Shown here: in pieces, positions 1 through 7,770 of the stretch
How the letters are laid out: each line of letters starts with the position of its first letter
How positions within the stretch are numbered: the first letter of the stretch is position 1
Source of the DNA: Spirulina subsalsa CS-330
Lineage (GTDB): Bacteria; Cyanobacteriota; Cyanobacteriia; Cyanobacteriales; Spirulinaceae
Reading direction: 5' to 3'
DNA length: 39,653 nt
NCBI RefSeq assembly: GCF_028330765.1
Contig: NZ_JAQMTY010000239.1
Location: 1 to 39,653, forward strand
Translations under genes and position numbers: made by a program
Notes under the pieces: model-generated
The model's input: only the letters and a program-made list of their open reading frames with translations
Told to the model about the DNA's origin: nothing
Database searches by the model: none

Positions 1-235
1 AAAACGATACAGCCAAACTTTTCAGCTACCGACTGTATTTTGAGTTTTAATCTTCCCCAGGAATAGCATATCAAACTATCATACAAAATGGCAAAAATTC
101 AATTAAAGGACTCGCTGTCGCTCGATTTGTTTGTTGGTGCCAATTCATCTCGCCACGAAAAGGCACGTCCGCCGTTACCTTCGGTAACTCTACTCGGACT
201 CGCTTTATAGTGGGAGTCTTCTTTGCACATTTAAG
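1..235. mobile_element. possible right-end fragment of an IS200/IS605-like element
   Basis: No credible gene occupies this edge of the window. The stretch from about 100 to 235 has features I associate with the non-coding right end of IS200/IS605 elements in cyanobacteria: partly complementary segments around 146-157 and 208-216, and a tract near 214-235 reading like the usual subterminal sequence. It abuts a broken DUF4126 gene, which fits insertion into that gene. No transposase is visible because the element would extend off the left edge. The identification is inference from pattern memory and is weak. Confidence 0.3.
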
Positions 236-303
236 ATAAAAATCCGAAATCCACAGGCGGCACTGAGGGTAATGCCCAAACACAAGGCTAGTAATATTTC
301 CAT
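205..303 (-). pseudogene. 5' fragment of a DUF4126 family membrane protein gene
   Basis: Read on the minus strand from an ATG at 303, the first 20 or so codons give MEILLALCLGITLSAACGF, the typical start of DUF4126 membrane proteins (hydrophobic helix with the SAACGFR motif). After the following RIF(I) the family should continue with a VPLL-type segment, but here the sequence switches to LNVQRRLPL and stops at 205, leaving 32 codons of a protein that normally has well over 150. It lies 80 bases downstream of trpD in the same direction, so it may once have been co-transcribed with it. The break point coincides with the putative insertion-sequence end to its left. Function of DUF4126 is unknown. 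Confidence 0.6.
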
Positions 304-383
304 GGGGTGCAGGGTCAGGTCAAGATTAGCCTAGATCTACAGCCTGATCTCGCCGGGCTACGGGTGGATTGTCTCGCGTCGAT

Positions 384-1427
384 CTAGGCACGTAAAAACG
401 TCACCAGTTCTTCCACCTTAGCCCAGGCCGCCCCGCTGTCGAGGATCTCTTTCGCCTTGGCTACCCCAGCCCCATGATCTAGAAAGGGCACAACATCACC
501 CACTTGGAGCGCGATCGCGGCATTCAACGCCACCACATCCCGCTGCGCCTCCGTCCCCTTCCCTTGCAGCACAGCGGTCAAAATTGCCGTATTTTCTTCC
601 ACTTCGCCGCCTCGTAACGCTGTCAAGGGTGCAGCCGTCAACCCTAGAGCTTGGGGATCAAGGACATCGGTTGTCACAACGCCCTGCTGCACCGTGGCGA
701 GATCCGTCAAGCCCCCTAGTCCCGCCTCGTCCACGCCTTCGCGGCCATGGAGGACGATCGCCTTTTCAATCCCCAACTGCTGCAACGCCCCCGCCATCCG
801 CTCCACAAACTGCACATCATAGACCCCAATCACCTGACCCGTCGGGCGCAGCGGGTTCACCAAGGGGCCGAGGAGGTTAAACACCGTCCGCACCTTCATC
901 GTCTTCCGGAACGGGACGACGGCTTTCATGGCCGGATGCCAGCCCGGCGCAAAGAGAAACGTGATCCCCACCGCTTGCAATGCAGCGTGAACCTGTTCGG
1001 GAGCAGCCCCCAAGTTAACCCCCAGGGCTTCGAGGACATCGGCGGAACCTACCTTGCTCGACGCGGAACGATTACCATGTTTCGCCACTTTCACCCCCGC
1101 CGCCGCACAGACAAAGGCCACCGCCGTCGAAATATTAAAAGTATGCGCCCCGTCGCCCCCCGTGCCGCAGGTATCGATGACCGGGGTGCTGTGGGCGATC
1201 GCATCCTGTTGGCGCGATTGGGATTGAAGCACGCGGGCCATCCCGGCCAATTCAGCCACAGAAACCCCTTTGGCTTGGATCGCGGCCAGAATGGCCCCGG
1301 AGAGCACAGCGGGGATCTCTGCTTGGAGCCAGCCGGTCATCAGTTGGGCGGCTTGGTCTTGGGTGAGGGACTGGCCATCGAGCAGTTGTTGAAGGAGGCT
1401 GGGCCAGAGGTCTGCGGGTTGCACCAT
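384..1427 (-). CDS. trpD: anthranilate phosphoribosyltransferase TrpD
   Basis: TrpD transfers the phosphoribosyl group of PRPP to anthranilate, the second step of tryptophan synthesis, in the cytosol. The 347-residue protein has the usual family length. It shows the helical N-terminal domain (about 1-75), the PRPP/Mg-binding loop [17 protein letters not shown] (about 84-100), the [21 protein letters not shown] segment that binds anthranilate and PRPP, and the DEAGLGG motif (about 230) of the metal site. The ATG at 1427 begins [16 protein letters not shown], a normal N terminus. No other trp gene is adjacent, as is common in cyanobacteria where trp genes are scattered. The opposite-strand open frames here are shadows. 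Confidence 0.97.
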   Translation of the reverse strand: MVQPADLWPSLLQQLLDGQSLTQDQAAQLMTGWLQAEIPAVLSGAILAAIQAKGVSVAELAGMARVLQSQSRQQDAIAHSTPVIDTCGTGGDGAHTFNISTAVAFVCAAAGVKVAKHGNRSASSKVGSADVLEALGVNLGAAPEQVHAALQAVGITFLFAPGWHPAMKAVVPFRKTMKVRTVFNLLGPLVNPLRPTGQVIGVYDVQFVERMAGALQQLGIEKAIVLHGREGVDEAGLGGLTDLATVQQGVVTTDVLDPQALGLTAAPLTALRGGEVEENTAILTAVLQGKGTEAQRDVVALNAAIALQVGDVVPFLDHGAGVAKAKEILDSGAAWAKVEELVTFLRA

Positions 1428-1585
1428 GGTTGCTTGTATCGCTTGCGGTTGAGGGTGGTTATCCGTTGCTTTAAAAGCCTAGCAAGGAATGCGGTTTTTT
1501 TTGAGCGATCGCCCCTGAATTCCGACCTAGCACCTGGGCTTAAATTCCCATTCAATCCCTGCTATTGGACGGAGGGTTTACTGAT

Positions 1586-1610
1586 TTTTTGTAATATTCT
1601 GTTACAAAAA
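1586..1610. promoter_or_regulatory. 25-bp perfect dyad with HLR1-like half sites upstream of psaE
   Basis: The divergent trpD/psaE gap (381 bases) holds a perfect inverted repeat: arms TTTTTGTAA (1586-1594) and TTACAAAAA (1602-1610) with a 7-base spacer. Each arm contains a TTACAAAA-type octamer resembling the HLR1 half site bound by the response regulator RpaB, which controls photosystem I genes in cyanobacteria. HLR1 is normally a direct repeat, whereas these are inverted, so the assignment is inference. The site is about 200 bases before psaE and 160 before trpD. It could instead be a simple AT-rich hairpin. Confidence 0.35.
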
Positions 1611-1808
1611 GTAGCCGTGCGAGGCCTCGTTAGCCTCAGGGAACTGCCCTAGGGTTTCGGCTAAAACCGCCATTCTGCCGCACTTTTTCCCCCATGCTCA
1701 GGGTGTAGCGTTCTTCATAAAACTTAAAAGCCTGGGTGAGCAAAGCATCAATTTTACGTGTAGGCTTGAGTTTAGATAAATTCCAGACTGTTAATGGAGA
1801 CAAGTTTT

Positions 1809-2024
1809 ATGGCAAAGCGTGGTGATGTAGTCAAGATTTTACGGAAAGAATCCTACTGGTATCAAGATGTCGGTACGGTTGCCTCTGTCGATAAAAGTGG
1901 CATCATCTACCCCGTCATCGTTCGCTTTAATAAAGTTAACTACTCTGGCGTTGCCACCAACAACTTTGCCGAAAGCGAAGTAGAGGTGGTTAAAGCGGCT
2001 CCTGAAAAGAAGGCGAAAGCTTAA
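1809..2024 (+). CDS. psaE: photosystem I reaction centre subunit IV PsaE
   Basis: PsaE is a small stromal/cytoplasmic-side subunit of photosystem I that helps dock ferredoxin and supports cyclic electron flow. The 71-residue product has the SH3-like fold sequence typical of the family: [19 protein letters not shown], then [19 protein letters not shown] and the strongly conserved [12 protein letters not shown]. The ATG at 1809 is chosen over the upstream in-frame ATG at 1794 because family members begin with M-x-x-R-G and because GGAG at 1796-1799 is correctly spaced as a ribosome site for 1809. The C-terminal tail is lysine- and alanine-rich. mutM follows after 12 bases with no terminator, suggesting co-transcription. 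Confidence 0.96.
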   Translation: MAKRGDVVKILRKESYWYQDVGTVASVDKSGIIYPVIVRFNKVNYSGVATNNFAESEVEVVKAAPEKKAKA

Positions 2025-2036
2025 GGTTCAGGGTTC

Positions 2037-2921
2037 GTGCCAGAACTCCCAGAAGTTGAAACAGTCCGCCGGGGTTTAAACCAAAAAACTCTGAATTGTT
2101 TAATCGAGGGGGGCGAGGTGTTGCGCGATCGCACCCTTGCCTACCCTCTTTCTCATGGCGATTTTGCCGCGTGGCTCACCGACACCTCAATCCAACAGTG
2201 GCAGCGACGCGGTAAATATTTATTGGCCCAACTGGATTCCGGGGGCTGGCTGGGGGTGCATCTGCGGATGACCGGGCAACTGTTTTGGGTGCGTCAGGAT
2301 GAGGCGCTGTCGAAACATACCCGGCTGCGCGTGTTTTGTGCGGGCGGTCAGGAGTTGCGGTTTGTGGATAGTCGCACCTTTGGGCAGGTGTGGGTTGTGC
2401 CGCCTGGGGTTGCCCGCGAAACGATCATCACTGGGTTAACCCGCCTCGGCCCGGAACCCTTTGACTCGGAGTTTTCCCCAGACTATTTACAGCAAAAAAT
2501 CCGCCGTACCCAACGCACGATCAAAGCAGCATTGTTGGATCAAGCTCTGGTGGCAGGGTTGGGGAATATCTACGCCGATGAGGTTTGTTTTGCCAGTGGA
2601 GTGCGCCCGGATGCGATCGCCTCCCGCCTCACCCCGGAGCAAGTGCAGCGCCTCCATGGTGAAATTCGCCGCATTTTAACTGAAGCGATCACCCAGGGTG
2701 GCACAACATTTAGCGATTTTCTCGACCTCCTCGGTGTGCCGGGCAATTACGGCGACAGGGCCAAAGTCTACGGCCGCACCGGCCAACCCTGTCGCACCTG
2801 TGGCAGTGCGATCGAACGAATCAAAATCACCGGCCGCTCCACCCATTTCTGTCCCCGCTGCCAACTCCCCACCCCCGGAAGTCAAGGGAGTATGATCAGT
2901 GATCAGCAAAACAAGTTTTGA
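2037..2921 (+). CDS. mutM: formamidopyrimidine-DNA glycosylase MutM (Fpg)
   Basis: MutM removes 8-oxoguanine and formamidopyrimidines from DNA and nicks the abasic site. The protein (294 residues) begins with MPELPEVETVRRGL, in which Pro2 is the catalytic nucleophile and Glu3 the acid, and a conserved lysine lies in the RRGKYLLAQL segment. The helix-two-turn-helix region contains GLGNIYADEVCF, and the C terminus ends in the zinc finger CRTCG...FCPRCQ. The start codon is GTG at 2037, fixed by the invariant N terminus. It sits 12 bases after psaE and 17 bases before a glutaredoxin gene, so repair of oxidative DNA damage is linked in expression with photosystem I. The last 17 residues after the zinc finger are unremarkable. 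Confidence 0.97.
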   Translation: MPELPEVETVRRGLNQKTLNCLIEGGEVLRDRTLAYPLSHGDFAAWLTDTSIQQWQRRGKYLLAQLDSGGWLGVHLRMTGQLFWVRQDEALSKHTRLRVFCAGGQELRFVDSRTFGQVWVVPPGVARETIITGLTRLGPEPFDSEFSPDYLQQKIRRTQRTIKAALLDQALVAGLGNIYADEVCFASGVRPDAIASRLTPEQVQRLHGEIRRILTEAITQGGTTFSDFLDLLGVPGNYGDRAKVYGRTGQPCRTCGSAIERIKITGRSTHFCPRCQLPTPGSQGSMISDQQNKF

Positions 2922-2938
2922 GAATGTAACCCTTGCCC

Positions 2939-3256
2939 ATGTTGGATTTTGAATGGCTCAATGATCTCCTCGGTCGTCACCCCGACCAAGTCAAAGCCCA
3001 GGTGGAAATCTACACCTGGCAAACCTGCCCCTACTGCATTGCGGCCAAAAGCCTGCTCTGGTGGAAAGGCGTAGAATTCCAAGAATATAAAATCGACGGC
3101 GACAATGCCGCCCGTGATGCCATGGCCGAACGTGCCCACGGCCGTCGCTCCGTCCCGCAAATCTTCATCAACGACGAGCACATTGGTGGCTGTGATGATC
3201 TTTACGCCCTCAATGAACAGGGGGCCCTCGATACCCGCCTTGCCCAACCCATGTAG
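2939..3256 (+). CDS. grxC: glutaredoxin, Grx3/GrxC type
   Basis: This is a small cytosolic thiol-disulfide oxidoreductase of 105 residues that uses glutathione to reduce disulfides or glutathionylated proteins. The dithiol active site CPYC is at about residues 30-33 (WQTCPYCIAAK), followed by the glutathione-binding SVPQIFI (cis-proline) and GGCDDL motifs. The ATG at 2939 is preferred over a TTG two codons upstream. The N-terminal extension of about 20 residues (MLDFEWLNDLLGRHPDQ) before the first strand is longer than in E. coli Grx3. It is the third gene of the psaE-mutM array. The downstream repeat at 3291 with its two hairpins probably marks the end of the transcript. Confidence 0.93.
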   Translation: MLDFEWLNDLLGRHPDQVKAQVEIYTWQTCPYCIAAKSLLWWKGVEFQEYKIDGDNAARDAMAERAHGRRSVPQIFINDEHIGGCDDLYALNEQGALDTRLAQPM

Positions 3257-3290
3257 GAACCGCAGCCGTCGGGTGCATCTCAGTTATGCA

Positions 3291-3370
3291 ACCCCTCACC
3301 CAACCCTCTCCCGTAGGAGAGGGCGTTTGGCTCCCTTCTCCTGCGGGAGAAGGGCTAGGGATGAGGGGGC
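3291..3370. repeat. dispersed CCCTC-type double-hairpin repeat, copy 1
   Basis: The 302-base gap between the glutaredoxin and channel genes contains this unit: a CCCCTCACCCAACCC entry, a hairpin with arms CCCTCTCC/GGAGAGGG, a second hairpin CCCTTCTCC/GGAGAAGGG, and an exit CTAGGGATGAGGGG complementary to the entry. The same layout recurs at 12665-12743 and, in degraded or split forms, at 27195-27240 and 27311-27589. It may act as a bidirectional transcription stop. The remainder of the gap (3371-3558) holds no recognised feature. Confidence 0.8.
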
Positions 3371-3558
3371 TAACTGGCGAGCAGGATGAATAGGCAAAAG
3401 TAGGATGCACAGCAGCCGTCTCGCCTTCCCCATGAGCACACCCATCCCCCTTGGTTCCTTAGCCAAGCCCGCCCATAAACTCAAAAGATGATGCAGGGGA
3501 TACCTTTTTAGGGCCAACCTTCGCCCTACTATGAATCATTCCCGTTGCTGGATTCATC

Positions 3559-4614
3559 ATGCAAGGTTCATTACAGCGCATTCAAATGGGCGCGATCTTC
3601 TTTTTAATGACGATCGCCCTCGCTGTAGTGGGCTATATGGTCTTTGGGTGGACGGTGCTCGAAGCCGTGTATATGGTGGTGATCACAATTTTCGGGGTGG
3701 GGTATGGGGAAGTGAAACCCCTGGAAACTCCCGCCCAGAAAATTTTCACCATTGTTGTGATCATTGCGGGCACATCATCAGCGGTGTATTTGGTGGGAGG
3801 ATTTGTCCAGATGTTGACTGAAGGTGAAATTAATCGCGCACTCCATGCCCAGCGAAAGCAGCGCAGCATTGACACATTAAATAATCACACGATTATTTGT
3901 GGGTTTGGTCGGATTGGGCAAGTGTTGGCGCGACAGTTGGCCCAAACAGGTGAACTCTTTGTGGTGGTGGATACCCAAAGCGATCGCATCCAGCAAGCCG
4001 AAGACCTCGGCTACCTCACCTACACCGGCAACGCCTCGGAAGAACTCAGCCTCCAATCCGTCGGCATTAGCACCGCCAAAGTCCTCGCCACTGTCCTCCC
4101 CGATGATGCCAACAATGTGTTTATCGCCCTCACCGCTCGCGGCTTAAACCCCAATCTCCTCATCCTGGCACGGGGCGAACTCCCCAGCACCGAAAAAAAA
4201 CTGCGCCTCGCGGGGGCGGATCACGTTGTCCTCCCCGCCGCCCTCAGTGGGATTCGCATGGCCAGCTTGATCACCCGCCCCACCACCGTTGATTTCTTCG
4301 CCCAAGCCGAAGAACGCCGCCAACTCGACGAAATGCTCAATCACATTGATGTGCAACTGGATGAACTGGTGGTGGAGCCGGATTCAAGCCTTGCCCAGAA
4401 AAGCATCCGGGAAATTGAAGTGCGCAGCAAGGGTACGTTTATCATCGTGGCACTGCAACGGGCAGACGGAACCGTGGCGGTGCATCCTAATCCGTCGTTG
4501 GTTTTAAATGTGGGTGATACGTTGATCATTCTGGGGCATCAAAGTGATATTCCCCAATTTGCCCGCCATGCCGAACTCAAAAATAAACGACGTTATCGAG
4601 GAGCCACGTTTTAA
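3559..4614 (+). CDS. two-helix potassium channel with RCK (TrkA-N/TrkA-C) domain
   Basis: This is a plasma-membrane ion channel subunit of the MthK/GsuK type. Two transmembrane helices (about 11-32 and 60-85) flank a pore loop with the filter FGVGYGE at 45-51, close to the canonical TVGYGD. A Rossmann RCK domain follows (HTIICGFGRIGQVLARQL, nucleotide-binding glycines at 115-120), and a TrkA-C domain lies at about 265-345. The total of 351 residues is usual. ATG 3559 is consistent with the short N terminus before helix 1. The stop at 4614 is 3 bases before the ammonium transporter ATG, so the two are very probably one transcript. The filter aspartate-to-glutamate and threonine-to-glycine substitutions are unusual, but K+ selectivity is still likely. 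Confidence 0.9.
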   Translation: MQGSLQRIQMGAIFFLMTIALAVVGYMVFGWTVLEAVYMVVITIFGVGYGEVKPLETPAQKIFTIVVIIAGTSSAVYLVGGFVQMLTEGEINRALHAQRKQRSIDTLNNHTIICGFGRIGQVLARQLAQTGELFVVVDTQSDRIQQAEDLGYLTYTGNASEELSLQSVGISTAKVLATVLPDDANNVFIALTARGLNPNLLILARGELPSTEKKLRLAGADHVVLPAALSGIRMASLITRPTTVDFFAQAEERRQLDEMLNHIDVQLDELVVEPDSSLAQKSIREIEVRSKGTFIIVALQRADGTVAVHPNPSLVLNVGDTLIILGHQSDIPQFARHAELKNKRRYRGATF

Positions 4615-4617
4615 ACG

Positions 4618-6312
4618 ATGATCGATACCCTTTGGCTATTGCTCTGCACTGGCTTGGTCTTTTTGATGCAAGCGGGGTTTATGTGTCTGGAATCGGGGAT
4701 GACTCGATCGAAGAACAGCATCAATGTGGCGGTGAAAAATCTCGCTGATTTTGGCTTGTCTGTGGCGTATTTTTGGCTGTTTGGCTATGCGTTGATGTTT
4801 GGGGCTTCGTGGCAGGGGTGGGTGGGTCTGTCGGACTTTGTTCCTAATGTTGAGCCAGCGGATGTGGCGGTGCTGTTTTTGTTTCAGGCGATGTTTTGTG
4901 GGACGGCGACGACGATTATTTCGGGGGCATTGGCGGAGCGGCTCAAGTTTACGGCCTATTTAGCGATCGCAACTTGGGTGGCGGCGTTGGTCTATCCCCT
5001 CTTTGGGCATTGGGCCTGGAATGATCACGGTTGGCTGAAGCAACTGGGATTTATTGATTTTGCTGGGTCTACGGTGGTTCACAGTGTGGGGGCGTGGGTG
5101 AGTGCGGCGGTGCTGCTGACGGTGGGGGCGCGTCATGGCCGGTTTGAGGCGGAGAAATCGATTAAAATTCAAGGATCAAACCTGCCGTTTTCGGTGTTGG
5201 GGGCGTTGCTCCTCTGGTTTGGCTGGATTGGGTTTAACGGCGGCAGCGAGTTGGTACTCAATGATGCTGTGCCAGGCATTATCCTCAACACGATGATGGC
5301 AGGGGTCAGCGGCATGATTGTCGGCGGACTCTTGAGTTGGCTTCAGCATCGCTATGTGGAAGTGGATGGTTTGGTCAATGGCTCGATCGCTGGGTTGGTG
5401 GCGGTTACGGCCAGTTGTCAGATGGTGACGACCCCGATCGCGGTGATCATTGGGGGAACGGGGGCGGCGGTGATGATTGTGGTGTCGTGGTGGATAGCGC
5501 GGTTGCAGATTGATGATGCCGTGGATGCGATCGCGGTTCACGGCGGGGCGGGCGCATGGGGAACCTTGGCCGTTGGCCTCTTTGGCAACGCCGATGCCCT
5601 TGAGGCCAGCAACCGTTTAGCTCAGATTGGGGTGCAAGGTTTGGGGGTGGGGTGTTCTTTTCTCTGGGCCTTTGGGGTGACGTGGGTTTTATTTAAGCTC
5701 ATCAATAGTGTCTGGCCGCTCCGGGTCAGCGCCGAAGCCGAAGCCCTGGGGTTAAATATCACCGAACATCAGGCCAAAACCGAAACCTACGACCTGTTTC
5801 AGGTGATGGACTACCAAGCTCGCACCTTTGATCTCAGTCAGCGCGTGCCCGTCGAACCCTTCACCGAGGCGGGCCATATTGCCACCCGCTACAACCAAGT
5901 GATTGATGCCCTAGAACACAATCATCAACAAAGTGCCACCACTCTAGAGCAGATTTACATGATCGCCTCCACCGTTGCGGCGGCGGTGGAAAGCCAAACC
6001 TTTGCCCCCGATCCGGAAGAATTAGAACTGGTGGCCGCCCGTGAAGATGAACTGGGGATGTTAGCGGGGCTGCTCTTAGAACTCACCCAAGCGGTGCGCC
6101 TCCGGAACCAAACCCTTGAACAGGTACAAAGCTGTTTGCGGGCGGTGCTGTTTCAATTGATTGACCATCGCTTTGGGGGGGTTCCGGCGAATCTACGGGC
6201 TGCGATCGCTGCCACTACCGACACCACCACCCTGACCCATTGGCTGCAACAGGTAATCATTCTCAATCACCTGCACGAAGTGGAAACCCTGATCATTCTC
6301 CCCACCGATTAA
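4618..6312 (+). CDS. amt: Amt-family ammonium transporter with long regulatory-like tail ending in DUF4351-like segment
   Basis: Residues 1-368 form a standard eleven-helix Amt/Rh transporter that conducts NH4+/NH3 across the membrane. The twin pore histidines are visible (DFAGSTVVHSVG, H155; AVHGGAGAWG, H308), as are the phenylalanine gate segment FQAMFCGTATTIISGALAER and Asp147. Residues 369-564 are a 196-residue cytoplasmic tail. It starts like the linker found in cyanobacterial Amt fusions to kinases or cyclases (VMDYQARTFDLSQRVPVEPF, then RYNQVIDALE), continues with a HAMP-like REDELGMLAGLLLELTQAV helix, and ends at 507-564 with HRFGGVPANLRAAI, which resembles DUF4351. No kinase, cyclase or GGDEF motif is present. 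It follows the K+ channel by 3 bases. The transporter call is firm; the tail assignment is tentative. Confidence 0.94.
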   Translation: MIDTLWLLLCTGLVFLMQAGFMCLESGMTRSKNSINVAVKNLADFGLSVAYFWLFGYALMFGASWQGWVGLSDFVPNVEPADVAVLFLFQAMFCGTATTIISGALAERLKFTAYLAIATWVAALVYPLFGHWAWNDHGWLKQLGFIDFAGSTVVHSVGAWVSAAVLLTVGARHGRFEAEKSIKIQGSNLPFSVLGALLLWFGWIGFNGGSELVLNDAVPGIILNTMMAGVSGMIVGGLLSWLQHRYVEVDGLVNGSIAGLVAVTASCQMVTTPIAVIIGGTGAAVMIVVSWWIARLQIDDAVDAIAVHGGAGAWGTLAVGLFGNADALEASNRLAQIGVQGLGVGCSFLWAFGVTWVLFKLINSVWPLRVSAEAEALGLNITEHQAKTETYDLFQVMDYQARTFDLSQRVPVEPFTEAGHIATRYNQVIDALEHNHQQSATTLEQIYMIASTVAAAVESQTFAPDPEELELVAAREDELGMLAGLLLELTQAVRLRNQTLEQVQSCLRAVLFQLIDHRFGGVPANLRAAIAATTDTTTLTHWLQQVIILNHLHEVETLIILPTD

Positions 6313-6414
6313 CCCCGCCCGCCCCTCGGTAACATTTGCTCACGGGGGGTCTGGTGGGGGGAAAGTTTCTTGCTACGGTTAGGGGTGAATCCTCTCGTAT
6401 CGTGGTGAAACGTT

Positions 6415-7686
6415 ATGAATCCTGCTCTGACAAAATTGGGTCTGCAAATGTCGCGCCGTACCGGGGTGCGAGCGATCATGAAAGACATTGTGGAGACGCT
6501 GCGGGCGGGGGCGGGGCAGGACTTTATTAACCTCAGTGCGGGGAATCCGGTGCTGTTGCCGGAGGTGGAACAGTTGTGGCGGGACTGTACGGCGGAACTC
6601 TTGGCCAGTGATGACTATGGGGAAGTGGTGAGCCGCTACGGGTCGAGCCAGGGGTATGGGCCGTTGATTGAGGCGATCGCATCCGATTTTCAGCACCGCT
6701 ATGGCTGGGAGTTGAGCGATCGCCACATCTTGATCACCCCCGGCTCCCAATCGCTCTATTTCTACGCCGCCAATGCCTTCGGCGGTGAGGATGCCGACGG
6801 ACACCTGAAAAACATTGTCCTCCCCCTCAGCCCTGACTACACCGGCTACGGCGGCATCTGCCTCAACCCCAACGCCCTGATCGCCTATCGACCCCATCTC
6901 GATGTTGATGCCCCCCAACACCGTTTTAAATATCGCCCCGACTTCAGCCAACTCCAGATCAACGCCCAAACCGGCTGCGTCATCTTTTCCCGGCCCTGTA
7001 ACCCGACGGGGAATGTGTTGACCGATGCCGAAGTGGCTCAAATCACTGATCTAGCTGCTCCCCATGACGTGCCGGTTTTCATTGATTCCGCCTATGCACC
7101 TCCCTACCCGGCCTTGAATTTCACCCCGATGAATCCCATCCTGACCCCCAACACGGTGCATTGTCTGAGCTTGTCTAAAGCCGGATTGCCGGGGGAACGG
7201 ATCGGCGTGGCGATCGGTGATCCGGCGATTATTGAGGTGTTGGATGCGTTCCAAACGAATCTTTGTATTCATTCACCGCGCTATGGTCAAGCGATCGCAG
7301 CGATCGCGATTCGTTCGGGCCGGTTAGGTACGATTTCCACCGACATCATCCGCCCCCACTACCAAGCCAAATTCGCCATCCTCGAAGCCACCCTCGATGC
7401 AGCCATGCCCGACGCTGTGCCCTGGTTTCTCCATCGCGGCGAAGGGGCAATTTTCGCCTGGCTCTGGCTGCAAGACTTACCAATGACCGATTGGGAGTTT
7501 TATCAAAAACTCAAAACCGTCGGCGTGATCGCGGTTCCCGGTTCCACCTTCTTCCCCGGCTTAAAAGAAGATTGGCCCCACAAACAGCAATGCCTCCGTT
7601 TTAGCCTCACCGCCACCGCTGACGAACTCGCCGAGGGCATGAAACGCCTTGCTAGCCTTGTGCGTGAGGTGTATGGCTGCCCTTAG
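6415..7686 (+). CDS. avtA: valine--pyruvate aminotransferase AvtA
   Basis: A PLP-dependent fold-type I aminotransferase that interconverts valine and pyruvate with 2-ketoisovalerate and alanine. The 423-residue protein matches AvtA from its first residues (KLGLQMSRRTGVRAIMKDI, then DFINLSAGNPVLLPE). It shows the glycine-rich ITPGSQSLYFYAAN segment, the RPCNPTGNVL motif binding the substrate carboxylate, the FIDSAYAPPYP aspartate that pairs with PLP nitrogen, and the PLP lysine in CLSLSKAGLPGERIG. The ATG at 6415 is in the expected position. It is convergent with the FIST gene, whose stop is 85 bases away. Assignment to AvtA rather than a generic class I aminotransferase rests on the distinctive N terminus. 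Confidence 0.92.
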   Translation: MNPALTKLGLQMSRRTGVRAIMKDIVETLRAGAGQDFINLSAGNPVLLPEVEQLWRDCTAELLASDDYGEVVSRYGSSQGYGPLIEAIASDFQHRYGWELSDRHILITPGSQSLYFYAANAFGGEDADGHLKNIVLPLSPDYTGYGGICLNPNALIAYRPHLDVDAPQHRFKYRPDFSQLQINAQTGCVIFSRPCNPTGNVLTDAEVAQITDLAAPHDVPVFIDSAYAPPYPALNFTPMNPILTPNTVHCLSLSKAGLPGERIGVAIGDPAIIEVLDAFQTNLCIHSPRYGQAIAAIAIRSGRLGTISTDIIRPHYQAKFAILEATLDAAMPDAVPWFLHRGEGAIFAWLWLQDLPMTDWEFYQKLKTVGVIAVPGSTFFPGLKEDWPHKQQCLRFSLTATADELAEGMKRLASLVREVYGCP

Positions 7687-7770
7687 GTGGTGCGATCGCA
7701 TCCCCCGTTCCGCTCATCAGGCCGCGAGATTATGTCCCGGACGATCGCTCCGATAGCCCCGCGTCAAGGG

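Noticed and set aside
88-210. 40-codon plus-strand frame starting MAKIQLKDSL
   Set aside because: Too short and without a convincing match to a transposase end; the region is better treated as non-coding element sequence.
747-1652. Long plus-strand open frame of 301 codons opposite trpD
   Set aside because: It lies over the well-supported trpD gene on the other strand; its product is rich in His, Arg and Pro with no family resemblance.
3210-3517. Several short open frames across the repeat at 3291-3370
   Set aside because: They are generated by the palindromic CCCTC repeat and have no protein features.
6379-7041. 220-codon minus-strand open frame opposite avtA
   Set aside because: A shadow of avtA; Gly/Val/Ile-rich composition follows from the antisense of a GC-rich gene, with no motif.
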